NCBI GenBank assembly: GCA_965153355.1 | Contig: OZ231128.1 | Span: 19,158,001-19,222,000 of the forward strand | Length of the DNA stretch: 64,000 nucleotides | DNA from: Flaccisagitta enflata | Lineage: Eukaryota > Chaetognatha > Sagittoidea > Aphragmophora | Direction: 5' to 3' | Shown: positions 26,719 through 38,160 of the stretch, piece after piece | Numbering within the stretch: position 1 is the first letter of the stretch | Layout of the letters: every line of letters begins with the position of its first letter | Made by a program: the position numbers and the translations under genes | The notes under the pieces: generated by a model | What the model was told of the DNA's origin: nothing | Databases searched by the model: none | Seen by the model: the letters and a program-made list of their open reading frames with translations, nothing else

Positions 26719-27124
26719 TTAATTTTTTTTTAATCTTTTTCCTACTTCTTGACTTTTTGATTTTTTTTCTTTTTGACTTTTTGACTTTTTGCCTTTTTTT
26801 CCTTTTAATTTTTCCACTTTTGATTTTCTATACATTATTATTCTTTTTCCCTTTTTTTAACCTTTAATATCATAAGTTTCATATATAAATTCTAGTTTCA
26901 TATACTTTAATCATTTATTCTTTAAAATTTTTACATAAAAGTATTTGTATATTCCTTTTATCAAGAATGTTTTGATAGAATATGACCAAAGTTTGAAAAT
27001 GATCAATCATTCTCCGACATACTTAACATGAGATTCGATAACATCGATGTAACATAAATGCTGAAACGATTTTCTCGGTTTTGGTCTCAGTCTCTCATAG
27101 AGTGATGACTACAAAGATACAGTG

Positions 27125-27156
<32 letters not shown>

Positions 27157-27436
27157 TGACTGACTGACAGACAGACACAGACATTTCATTTTATGTTTAT
27201 TAACTAGCTTTAAATAGCTTTGAATAGCTTCAAATAACTTCAAATAGTTGTAAATAGCTTTTGATAGCTTTTGGTAGCTTTTTATAGCTTTATATAGCTT
27301 GAACTAAACCGTAATGACCAGAAACGAAGTCGTGATATGCAAAAATTGTAACTATAGTGTCTTTGATGCTATTGGGAAATAGCAAAACGTGACAAAAAAC
27401 GGGTTTCCGAATTTTCTACGCAATCCGTTGGTAAGT

Positions 27437-28180
27437 GGTCAGCGGTACCCGTGCCCTGCTTGAGCAGTATGTGATTTATGTTGAGGGGGAGCAGGGCAGT
27501 GGCCCCAAAGGGGACAAAGTCCTGTAGAACACAGGGGGAATCTGTCCGTCCGTCCGTCCGTCCTTCAGTCTGACTTCCTTCTGTTCAGGATGCCAGGTTA
27601 TTCAAACTCTCATTGAATAACGTGGAGAGATGATAAAATGCAGTATTTGGAGTACGGTACCCATGCTCTTCATGAGTAGTTTGTAGGTTAGGTCGAGAAG
27701 GGAGCAGGCTAGGATATTGGTCTCTAGGGCCAACATTTGGTCTCAGAGACCAATTTCTCGGACTCAGGGGCCAGGATTTAAGTCTCTAAGGCTAGGATTT
27801 GGGTCTCTGAGACTAGGATTTTTAAGTCTTAGAGGCCAGAATCTGGGTCCCAGAGGCCAGAATCTGGGTCTCTAATGCTAGGATGTGGGTTTTAGAAGCC
27901 AGAATCTAAGTACCAGACGACAAAATCTAGGTCCAAGGGGCTGAAATGATAGGATTCAGACCAGAATTCAGGTTTTCTAGCCAGATTAGGACCATTTTGC
28001 TTGGATTTGGGCTATTTTGTTTGGATTTGAGCCATACAGTTTAGATTTGGGCCCCAAAGGAGACAAAGTCCTGAGGATGGAGCTAGGGGGGGACGGACGT
28101 ACAGACGAACGGACGTACGTACAGACGGACAGATTCCCCCTGTGTTCTACAGGACTTCGTCCCCTTCGGGGCCGCTGCCC
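27437..28180 (+). mobile_element. Foldback TIR element, copy G
   Basis: Leader GGTCAGCGGTACCCGTGCCC, left arm GGCCCCAAAGGGGACAAAGT, interior units of the type GGTCTCTAAGGCTAGGATTT, right arm CCCCCTGTGTTCTACAGGAC ending GGGGCCGCTGCCC. The arms pair over about 65 bp. Its interior motif differs from copies A and D, although its arms match copy E. Confidence 0.78.
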
Positions 28181-28689
28181 AAAAAGCATGATGTGGCTGA
28201 AAATGTCATACTCTATCATGACATCATCGTTTTTATACTGCCATGGATTCATCGGCTAGTCGGCATTTCACTCCTCTTCTTGATCATCTCCCTCCTCTCC
28301 CTGTTTCTTTCACTTTCTCTTCATCATAATCATCGGTACTCCTCTACATCATCGGTATGCCTGTTTATCATCATCGGTATTCCTCTTCATCATCTTCATT
28401 GCTCTCATCGGTATTTCTTTTCCTTCTTATACCTACCCTTCCACCCTTAGCTTATCCACCTCCTCATCCTAAAAACACTTTGTTTGTCAGATGCCTTCAA
28501 AGCGAGCAAAATATTTATAAAAAAAAAAACATTTTTCATGCCCTATAGTGAAATTTGCTTAATAGGCGGGTGCCTTATAAGCGAGGCTTATTAACAAAGC
28601 AATAAAGAGATAAAAGTTGGGACTTTTTAAATCATGCCTTAATGCAAGGGATGCCTTATTAGCGGATGCGCTCTAGTGAAGCTCGACTG

Positions 28690-30391
<1,702 letters not shown>

Positions 30392-30413
30392 GAAAAAAGT
30401 CCTCACCTCAACC

Positions 30414-30784
30414 ATGGGCCGCCGGGAAAAGTTACTTGGTTTGGTCTTTCCTTTGTTAAAGATCATCTTGTTTTCAATTCCTCTGAGTTTCTTCGACTTT
30501 GCTACGGACATCTGGTGGACTTTCAAGTATTTGACCTCTCCAGTCACCTTTGTCAGAGTCATCGGTGTCCTGTTGCTCTTAGTTGTCATTACAAACAACT
30601 GCGTCTCATCCTATTACGGACTCACCATTTTGAGATGTCAGCCTCAAGTCTATCCACGCTTATGGGGAAGCCACATCCGTCGCTTTACCACTTGCTTACT
30701 TCAACTGTTGGGGTTGGGAAGCGTCGTCTTTCAGCTGGATTATCTCACAGATTTCATCTCTTTCAACAAATTTGCGCTAACCAG
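30414..30784 (+). CDS. XK-related membrane protein, exon 1
   Basis: The start ATG sits in a strong initiation context (ACCATGG). A likely splice acceptor (TTATTCTACAG) ends at 30391, so the exon may begin with 22 untranslated bases. The exon encodes about 123 residues with three hydrophobic spans (about 10-27, 46-62 and 92-108). The first is followed by FFDFATDIWW, in which two acidic residues spaced by four match the acidic pair in the first membrane segment of XK-related proteins. It ends CCAG|GTTTAT in phase 2. Joining to the exon at 34213 restores an Arg codon and the frame. XK-family members include apoptotic phosphatidylserine scramblases of the plasma membrane; which role this one has cannot be told. 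It is not expected to be complete alone: no stop occurs before the donor. Confidence 0.75.
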
Positions 30785-30867
30785 GTTTATACAATTTTCA
30801 TGAAAACGACTTTGATATTAACTTGGAAATTTCTGCCCCTGCTTACAGCTTTCTAATGGCCCATCTG

Positions 30868-32040
30868 TACCATCTTGGCCAAAATGAAAGTCCAACCTAA
30901 CCATGGCAAAAAAAAAAGAGACAACTTATTTAGCTTATTTCTGCTGAGCTAACAATATGAAATATAAAAATCCATGGCCGTTTGAAAGATCTGCAAAAGA
31001 TCTTTCAAACGCGACGTTGCTGGTAGTTCTAGCTTTATTCGTTTAGAAATGGCACAAGAATGAATGAAAACATTGCCATATTCAATTTTGCGATTAAATT
31101 GTATTCAGAAGGTTTTGAAAAGAAGTAATTCACTTTGACAAGCTCTAACTTCTAAACGGTTTGAGTTAGAGATCTGGGATTGGTCTTGAATGAAAGAAAA
31201 TTCAAAAATCTTTGAAAATACCTTAAAGAAAAAGTTCAAAAATATTTTTTTTCTCTGTTTTTTTATGAACTAACCAAAAAGTACAGCTTTTTCAACTTGG
31301 CTTTTACAGTCTTGACCATTTACTCTTTATCCCTATGTCATTTCTAAACGAATAAAGCTACAACAACCAGCATGGTCCCATTTTGAAGATCTTTTGAAGA
31401 TCTTTAAAACGGTTATGGATTTTGCTATGTTTTTATCATTAGATGAATGTAAAACATTGAAAAACAATTTGTCTCTTTTTTTTTTTTGCCATGGTTATAT
31501 GGCTAATTTGTGATAAAACAACTTTAAAAAAATCTATTAAAATCAGTGACCATCGGAAAGAGCTTGAAAAAATCTTCAAAATGGCGCCAAGCAGAGAGAT
31601 TTTAGAGCTAAAAGAGTGAAAACATTCACCTCGACAAAAAGCAGAAAATATGCAAAAAATGAGGGGAAAAACTTGACCTGTTTATTTTCACTTTTTCTTG
31701 GCTTATCATGATATAATCATGTAAAAATTGGTGGTCATTGGAAAGAGTTTCAAAAAATCTGCCTAATGCCGCCAAGCAGATTTTTTTAGTTCAAACCATT
31801 TAGATTTTATATCAAAATGAATATCTGAAAGCGCTAAAGACAAAAACTTTTTAAAAAATCAAAGGACTTGTTGTGCAATATTGTTGAAAAATCCTTCATC
31901 TTTGTCTACCCAAATGATTACAAATGATGTTTGGTACCAAAAAGACCTAAACTAATTATTTCTAAAGAAAAATTTAATTTTGTACAGGAAATAAAAAACT
32001 ATACTGTTTTACTTGGACTTTTATTTTGGCCAAGATGGTA
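30868..32040. mobile_element. TIR element in intron 1, with a second element nested inside
   Basis: Outer inverted ends TACCATCTTGGCCAAAAT with AAAGTCCAA at the left and the complement TTGGACTTTTATTTTGGCCA plus AGATGGTA at the right. Close to the left end a second element (30899-31497) is inserted. The remainder has AAAGAGCTTGAAAAAATCTT-type palindromic sequence. No coding frame. Confidence 0.65.
30899..31497. mobile_element. Palindromic MITE of the CGTTTAGAAATGGCA family
   Basis: Ends AACCATGGCAAAAAAAAAAG and, inverted, CTTTTTTTTTTTTGCCATGG. Core motifs are CGTTTAGAAATGGCACAAG (about 31038) and the inverted TCATTTCTAAACGAATAAAG (about 31332). The element is a long imperfect palindrome. Confidence 0.75.
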
Positions 32041-32227
32041 ATAACCAATGATCATTTAAAAAATCAAAACTCACATTCTCACTCAAAACAAACCTGTACA
32101 AAAGCATAGAGAGTTACCTGGTGGAGCTTATACAATTGCTTTAATTTCATGTGGAAAACATCTTAAAGGTTGATGAGCACAAAACACGAGAACATAACTA
32201 GTATTTTTTTGGTTTTCTCTTGAATAA

Positions 32228-32365
32228 AACAAGGCCGAATTTACGTCCAGTCGCGGACAGTTTGGCAGGAGCAGTAGCTCAAAAACAGCTTGAAATTCAA
32301 AAATGTGACAGACATACTGACATGCCAACCGACATGGCAAGGTGTAGAGTCGAGTATCTGCAACT
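32228..32365 (-). repeat. Hairpin-ended dispersed repeat in intron 1
   Basis: Begins AACAAGGCCGAATTTACGTC and ends GTGTAGAGTCGAGTATCTGC plus AACT. Confidence 0.65.
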
Positions 32366-32690
32366 AAAAATCTATCAATTAGAAAAAATATGATGATGCA
32401 GTTTCAACATAATAAACCATAGTTTAAGAGATCCAGAGTTTTTTGTGATGGCATGGAAAACAAATGAAATAACGAATTTGCTTTGATGAGGTTCACTTCA
32501 TTAAAAGCTTTAAATCAAGAGCTTTTGTTTGGAAGCTCTACAAAAGACCCTGCAAATGCGACATTGCTGGTGAATGCTCATCCTAGCTTTGTTTGTTTGG
32601 AGATAGATATGCATTTAGATTCTATGCCACAATCAACTCGAAATTACAAATCTCTGCAGTGAATTTTCAAATTCTTGACCATCTATCTTT

Positions 32691-32790
32691 TTAGATGCGT
32701 CCACGCATCTCTATAAGAGGCTTTGTCCATCCGTTGGTTGGTTGGTTGGTTGGTTGGTTGGTCGGTCGGTTCGTCACGCTTGAGTCGAAA
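32691..32790 (+). repeat. Hairpin-ended dispersed repeat, 5' part
   Basis: Starts near AGATGCGTCCACGCATCTCT, then ATAAGAGGCTTTGTCCATCC and a (GGTT)n/GGTC run. The hairpin arms have changed together (GATGCG/CGCATC), so base pairing is kept although the sequence differs from other copies. Confidence 0.6.
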
Positions 32791-32857
32791 ACAATCACAA
32801 ACGTTCGCAAAGTCAATTTCATCATTTTAGGTTCTGACATTGGGCTGATGTAATGTT

Positions 32858-32859
<2 letters not shown>

Positions 32860-32944
<85 letters not shown>
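32860..32944 (+). repeat. (GA)n microsatellite
   Basis: About 42 GA units. Confidence 0.96.
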
Positions 32945-32949
<5 letters not shown>

Positions 32950-33177
32950 CTGAGCTTATCAGTTTTAGTAAGATTGTCATTTACGAGCTAAGCCGCATGT
33001 GGACGCATCGTTGTACCCCCGGGGTACTTGTTTAAACAAGTAAAGCTAGGACTACCTATGAAAAAGTCTCATTTGGAGGTTTTTTCGCAGAGCTTTTTAA
33101 ACGGTCCCGGATTTTGCTACAAACTTTTCGCGTCCCTTGATTTTTGAAATACCTTAAAACATCTTGTTTGTTTTCAG

Positions 33178-33998
33178 TTAAGGACACATGACTACACCTT
33201 CATGTGCTGTGTCGGTTGGCAGGTCCGTCACAAATGACCTGGGACACAAATGACCATTGGGACGCAATGTCGGGACACAATGTTGGGACACAATGTCAGG
33301 ACACAATATCAGGACACAATGTTGGGACACAATGTTGGGATATAATGTTGGGACACAATGTCAGGACACAATGTTGGGACACAATGTTGGGACACAAGGT
33401 TGGGACGCAATGTAGAGACACAATGTCAGGGCACAATGTTGGGAAACAATGTCCGGACACAATGTTGGGACAAAATGTCTGGACACAATGTCGGGACACA
33501 ATGTCGGGAAAGATTGTCTGGACATAATGTTGGGACACAATGTCGGGACTGATTGTTGGGACAGATTTTTGGGACACAGTGTCAGGACACAATGTTGGGA
33601 CACTTTGTTGGAACACAATGTCAAGACAAAATGTTAAGGATACATTGTCGTGACATAATATCAGGACATAATGTCGGGACACAATGTCCGGGCACAATTA
33701 CGGTACACATTGTTGGGACAAAATGTCAGGTCACAATGTCGGGACACAATGTTGGGACACAATGTCGGGACACAATGTCGGGACACAATGTTGGGACACA
33801 AGGTTGGGACGCTATGTCGGGACACTATGTTGGGGCACAATGTCAGGACACAATATCGGGACACAATGTCAGGACACAATTACGAAAAATGATGTAAAAA
33901 CGTAATAAACGCCGAAAAAAGAAAAATGTTACCAATGGACGGACCGACCAACTGACGAACCAACAGACAGAGCGGGTTGTAGAGTCGTGTGCACGCGA
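33178..33998 (+). repeat. Hairpin-ended dispersed repeat swollen by a 15-bp minisatellite
   Basis: The left edge resembles the 5' end in forward orientation (TTAAGGACACATGACTACAC, TGTGTCGGTTGGCAGGTCCG). The right edge is a reversed end (AGCGGGTTGTAGAGTCGTGT, GCACGCGAC). Between them are about 43 units of GGGACACAATGTTGG/GTCAG. The array lies inside intron 1, 215 bp before exon 2. Confidence 0.6.
33236..33880 (+). repeat. 15-bp minisatellite
   Basis: About 43 units of GGACACAATGTTGGG with TT/TC and GGG/AGG variants. The 15-bp period keeps all frames open, giving repeated GHNVGTQC-like and CPDIVSQH-like peptides on both strands that are not genes. Confidence 0.93.
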
Positions 33999-34212
33999 CC
34001 TAGAAATGGAAGATGGACAATTTTCAATGGTGTGCAGAGAAAACTGACCTGGCTTATTCTTTATTAACGTTAAAGGAGCGCTACTCCTAAACGACTAGAG
34101 TTACAGTCCCAAGATTGGAAGTATTAGAAAGAGTTTAGGCCAGTTTAGATTTCTCCACAGACCTTGTTAAGAACTGCCGATTCTCTTTGCACAATATTGT
34201 GACATTTTTTAG

Positions 34213-34403
34213 GCGACAACGTCAACAGCAAAAAAAGCCTGAGGACACCATCGCGGTTTCAAAACAGATGTTTTGGAAAAATCGTCATTTAGAGTCGATG
34301 GCGATAATCCAAGCTTTTGTTGAGTCATTTCCCCAATTTCTGCTTCAAACAACGGTACTTTTCATCAAGTGGACGAGTGGAACTGAAGCCCAATGCTTTC
34401 CAA
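34213..34403 (+). CDS. XK-related membrane protein, exon 2
   Basis: 191 bases. The acceptor ATTTTTTAG ends at 34212, and the first base completes the Arg codon begun in exon 1. The exon codes for a basic Gln/Lys-rich loop followed by a membrane span that contains AIIQAFVESFPQFLLQ. The ES-PQ-LQ pattern is a family hallmark of XK-related proteins. It ends CCAA|GTAAAC in phase 1, and the two bases at the start of the exon at 39895 complete a Ser codon. Reading on past the donor runs into a CT-array frame that is not coding. The short length and three-exon-like layout suit the family. Confidence 0.72.
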
Positions 34404-34536
34404 GTAAACAACAGTTTACCTTATTTACAGGGTTAACCAAGGGCGCGTTTCTAATCAAAGACAATAGCGTTTTTAACAGGCCGCTCGGTTGCTCGCTAAC
34501 TTCGCTCACTTGCTCCACAGCACTCCGCTATGCTCC

Positions 34537-34540
34537 GCTT

Positions 34541-34600
<60 letters not shown>
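34537..34600 (+). repeat. (CT)n microsatellite
   Basis: About 32 CT units, 130 bp inside intron 2. Confidence 0.95.
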
Positions 34601-34605
<5 letters not shown>

Positions 34606-34803
34606 ATTTTTTTTTTCAACAAAACACTACTTACGATTTTTTCTAGCCGGCGATAGCCGCCATTACTAATCATAGCTGCCCAGAGCGTGACGCTAGTTGA
34701 CCCAAAATTATCGGCACTAACTTGGATGGTTTCAGGACCCTGATGACGCCTATAACACGTATGTACGAAAAATGAAATCTGTTTTGGGGCGCTTTTTAAG
34801 ATA

Positions 34804-35523
34804 CAGTCAAGCTTCATTACAGCGCACCCGCTGATAAGGCATCCCTCGCATCAAGGCATGATTTGAAAAGTCCCAACTTTTTTCTCTAAATTCCTTTGTT
34901 GATAAGCCCCGCATATAAGGCACCCGCCTAATAGGCAAATTTCACTATAGCGCATGAAAAATGGGGTTTTTGCTGAATATTTGGCTCGCTTTGAAGGCAA
35001 GAAATACCGATGAGAGGGATAATGATGATGAAGAGGAATACCAATGACGATGAAGAGGTATAACGATCATGAAAAGAGAAAGGAGGGAGATGATGAAGAA
35101 GAAGAGGAGTGAAAGTCGATTAGCCGATGAATCCATGCCAATAAGAGATCGATGATGACATGTTAGTGTCTGAATGTCATTTTCAACCACTGAATGTCAT
35201 TAGAGTAAAAGGTCTAAGAATAGTCAATTCCATACAAGTTTCAAAATCAGTCTGGTCTTATTCATGGTAAGTTAGGTGGCGAGCTTGTAAATGAATAATG
35301 ATAATGGTGAAGGAAGATCCAAATATTTTTTGTTGTCACTTCAAAGTATCCATCTATGCCTATTTGATTGTGTACCAAACAAAAAGATAGAATAAGTAAA
35401 GCATATTTGAGCCTTATGTATTCAGTATGGTGCATAAATGTACATGCTTGGCTATAAGGCACCCCGCCTTGAAGGCATGAAATCAACTGGTCCCTTGAGA
35501 TGCCTTCTAGTGAAGCTTAACTG
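34804..35523. mobile_element. pogo/Tigger-like non-autonomous element, 720 bp
   Basis: Inverted ends CAGTCAAGCTTCATTACAGC and CAGTTAAGCTTCACTAGAAG (reverse complement of the right end), with TA duplicated at 34802-34803 and 35524-35525. The opposite arm of the surrounding element reads straight through the site (GCTTTTTAAGATATTTAA), which shows the empty target. No transposase frame is present. Confidence 0.8.
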
Positions 35524-35644
35524 TATTTAAAAAAAACAGTATTTCTTCGCTACATTTTTTATCATATCTCTTTGTGATTGAATTTTTCACAAATTTTGAG
35601 TGCAGATCTGATCTCAAATAGTGGTTTCCGGTTTGTTTGATATG

Positions 35645-36806
35645 CAGGCCTGAATTTAGTGTTTTTCCTGAGCATGGACGCCAGGCACGCCCCCCAAAAT
35701 TTTAGCGTGCCCGACAGGAAAACAGTATGCCCGGTAGAATAAGTTATTTCCTACCTTCCTTCATTCTTTTCATTCCTTCCTTCCTCCCTCCCCCTTCCTT
35801 CCTTCCATTCATTCATTTATTCAGTTATTCATTCATCCCTTCCTTCTTTCCATTCCTTTATTCCTAATTTATTTTCCAATTCATTTCCTCCCTTTCCTGT
35901 TCATTTATTTCCTTCCTATCTATCTTTCTTCCTCTCTTTCTTTCTCTCTTTCTTTCTCTCTTTCTTTCTCTCTTTCTTTCTCTCTTTCTTTCTCTCTTTC
36001 TTTCTCTCTTTCTTTCTCTCTTTCTTTCTCTCTTTCTTTCTTCCTTACTTCCTCCCCTCTTTCCGATTGACCGACTTTTGAATCAAGTTGAGTGACCCTT
36101 AAAAGGACTTAAAAGCCAAAAAATCAATTTGACATTAGGACCATCTGATGGACCAACGAACCAACAAACCAGAGTAGAACAACTTAAATGAGTGTAGCTT
36201 AACTTATAGAGCAAAGGCAAGATGCGTTACTGATTAGACTTTTTTTCTCAGTTGTAAAGAATAACATGGTGAAATACCAGCGTCATAAATTAAACGCATA
36301 TGGATAGATAAGATAAGGAACAAGGTCATGTTTAGGCCAATGCATGCATCTTGCGATTAAAGAATGAATATAAGAATGAAAGAATGAAAGAATGAATGAA
36401 TGAATGAATGAATGGATGAATGAATGAATGAATGAATGAATGAATGAATGAATGAATGAATGAATGAATAAAATGAATGAATGAATAAAATGAATGAATG
36501 AATGAATGAATGAATGAATGAATGAATGAATGAATGAAAGAATGAATGAATGAATGAATGAATGAATGAATGAATGAATGAATGAATGAATGAACAAATG
36601 AATGAATAAAGATAATGATTGAATAATTGACTGAAGGAATGAAAGCGAGATGGCATGAAGAAAGCTGAGGACGCCCGTCTTGTTTTTTTGTTTTTACAAA
36701 AGCCTGACAGATTAGTAAAATCAGAGAAACATGAGCGTGCACGCTGCGTGCCCGACAGCAAAACTGCGTGCACCGGGCACGCAGGCACGCTCTAAATTCA
36801 GGCCTG
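35645..36806. mobile_element. hAT-type element, 1.16 kb, perfect 8-bp TSD
   Basis: Inverted ends CAGGCCTGAATTTAG and CTAAATTCAGGCCTG, flanked on both sides by TTGATATG (35637-35644 and 36807-36814). The other arm of the host element, reverse-complemented near 38505, has a single uninterrupted TTTGATATGTCAAA. Subterminal sequences AGCGTGCCCGACAGGAAAAC and GCGTGCCCGACAGCAAAACT are also inverted or direct relatives. The interior is TTCC-rich sequence, a TCTTTCTTTC array (35935-36040) and a GAAT array (36363-36615), with no transposase. Confidence 0.88.
36363..36615 (+). repeat. (GAAT)n microsatellite inside the hAT element
   Basis: About 60 GAAT units with AAAT and AAAG interruptions. It gives spurious His/Ser/Phe/Ile frames on the - strand. 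Confidence 0.95.
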
Positions 36807-36908
36807 TTGATATGTCAAACTATATGCTTTTGCAAAAGCAACAAAAAGATAATTCTGCCAATTTCACATTGTTTGATATGGTAATATGACAAAAACAAGG
36901 CCAACACC

Positions 36909-37170
36909 TATACCAGCAGACTTAAACCAGCTGACTTAAACCAGCAGACTTAAACCAGCAGACTTAAACTAGCAGACTTAAACCAGCAGACTTAAACCAG
37001 CAGACTTTAACCAGCAAACTTAAACCAGCAGACTTAAACCAGCAGACTTAAACCAGCAGACTTAAACAAGCAGACTTAAACCAGCAGACTTAAACCAGCA
37101 GACTTAAACCAGCAGACTTTAACCAGCAGACTTTAACCAGCAGACTTAAACCAGTAGACTTAAACCAGCA
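36909..37170 (+). repeat. 14-bp minisatellite
   Basis: About 19 units of CCAGCAGACTTAAA, with CTTTAA and AGTAGA variants. Confidence 0.94.
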
Positions 37171-37179
37171 CACTTGAAA

Positions 37180-38160
37180 TGACATAAATGACCAAAACAT
37201 ACCAAAAAACATAAATGACCAAAACATACCCAAAAAACATATATGACCAAAAAACCAAAAAACCAAAAAAACAAAAAAAAACAGAAAAACAAAAAAACAA
37301 AAATCTAAAAACCAAAAAAGTAAAAACCTAAAACCAAAAAACCAAACACCAAAAACCAAAAACCAAATAACAAAAATTATAAATGACAAAAACAAACAAA
37401 AAACCATGTTAAATGACCAAAAAACCAAAACCAAAAAAAAAAAAAAAAAAACAAAACAAAAAACCAAAAACCAGAAACCAAAAAAACCAAAAAACATAAA
37501 TGACCAAAAAACCAAAAACCAAAAAACCAAAAACCAAAGAACCAAAAAACATAAATGACCAAAAAACCAAACACCAAAAACAAAAAAAAACAAAAACCAA
37601 AAAACCAAAAAACCAGTGAACAAAAACCAAATACCAGGAAACCAAAGAACCAAAAAACCTAAGAAAAACCAAAAACCTACAACCAAAAACCAAAAACCAA
37701 AAACCAAAAACCAAAAACCAAAAACCAAAAACCAAAAACCAAAAACCAAAAACCAAAAACCAAAAACCAAAAAACCAAAAGCATAATTGATCAAAACATA
37801 CCAAAAAAACATGTTAAAGGACCAAAAAACCAAAAACCAAAAAACCAAAAACCAAAAAACCAAAAACATAAATGACCAAAACATACCAAAAGCCATGTTT
37901 AATGACCAAATCTGACCAAAAGACCAAAAAACTAAAGAACAAAAAAACAAAAAAACAAAAACATAAATGACCAAAACATACCAAATAACCATGTTAAATG
38001 AGCAAAAACCAAGAAACCAAAAACTAAAAACTAAAAAAAAAAAAAAAAAAAAAAACCAAAAACCAAAAACCAAAAACTAAAAACCAAAAACCAAAAAATA
38101 AAAACCAAAAACCAAAAAACATAAATGACCAAAACTAACCAAAAACCATGTTAAATGACC
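37180..38160 (+). repeat. ACCAAAAACC / ATAAATGACC low-complexity tract
   Basis: About 1 kb of A/C-only sequence built of CCAAAAA units with recurring ATAAATGACCAAAACATACC blocks. The long Phe/Trp/Leu/Val frame on the - strand (37090-38073) is a translation artefact of this tract. Confidence 0.92.

Larger units (their letters stand above)
25434..28689. mobile_element. pogo/Tigger-like TIR element, nested with other repeats
   Basis: The left end CAGTTAAGCTTCACTAGA and the right end (reverse complement CAGTCGAGCTTCACTAGAGC) form inverted repeats, with TA at both borders (25432-25433 and 28690-28691). Both outer parts align in inverted orientation with the shorter copy at 34804-35523, including GTGCCTTATAGGCGAG-like ends and the CATCATCGGTATTCCTCTTC-type interior. 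About 2.4 kb in the middle (about 25740-28190) is absent from that copy and contains other repeats, so it is inserted material. Confidence 0.65.
30785..34212 (+). other. Intron 1 of the XK-related gene
   Basis: 3.4 kb from GTTTAT to TTTTTTAG. The donor is weak after the GT. The acceptor has a T-run and reads directly into GCGACAACG. The intron is filled by the nested elements at 30868-32040, hairpin-ended repeats, a GA array and the 15-bp minisatellite, listed separately. Stops occur in all frames throughout. Confidence 0.65.

Noticed and set aside
33204-33905. Several overlapping frames with repeated GHNVGTQC- or CPDIVSQH-like units
   Set aside because: The 15-bp period keeps all frames open on both strands. 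There is no start context and no unique sequence.
36283-36788. His/Ser/Phe/Ile-repeat frames
   Set aside because: Translation of the (GAAT)n array inside the hAT element. The same holds for 49765-50216.
37090-38073. 327-codon open frame on the - strand, rich in Phe, Trp, Leu and Val
   Set aside because: It lies wholly in the 14-bp minisatellite and the A/C-only ACCAAAA tract. Sequence lacking G and T on one strand has almost no stops, so this is a composition artefact.
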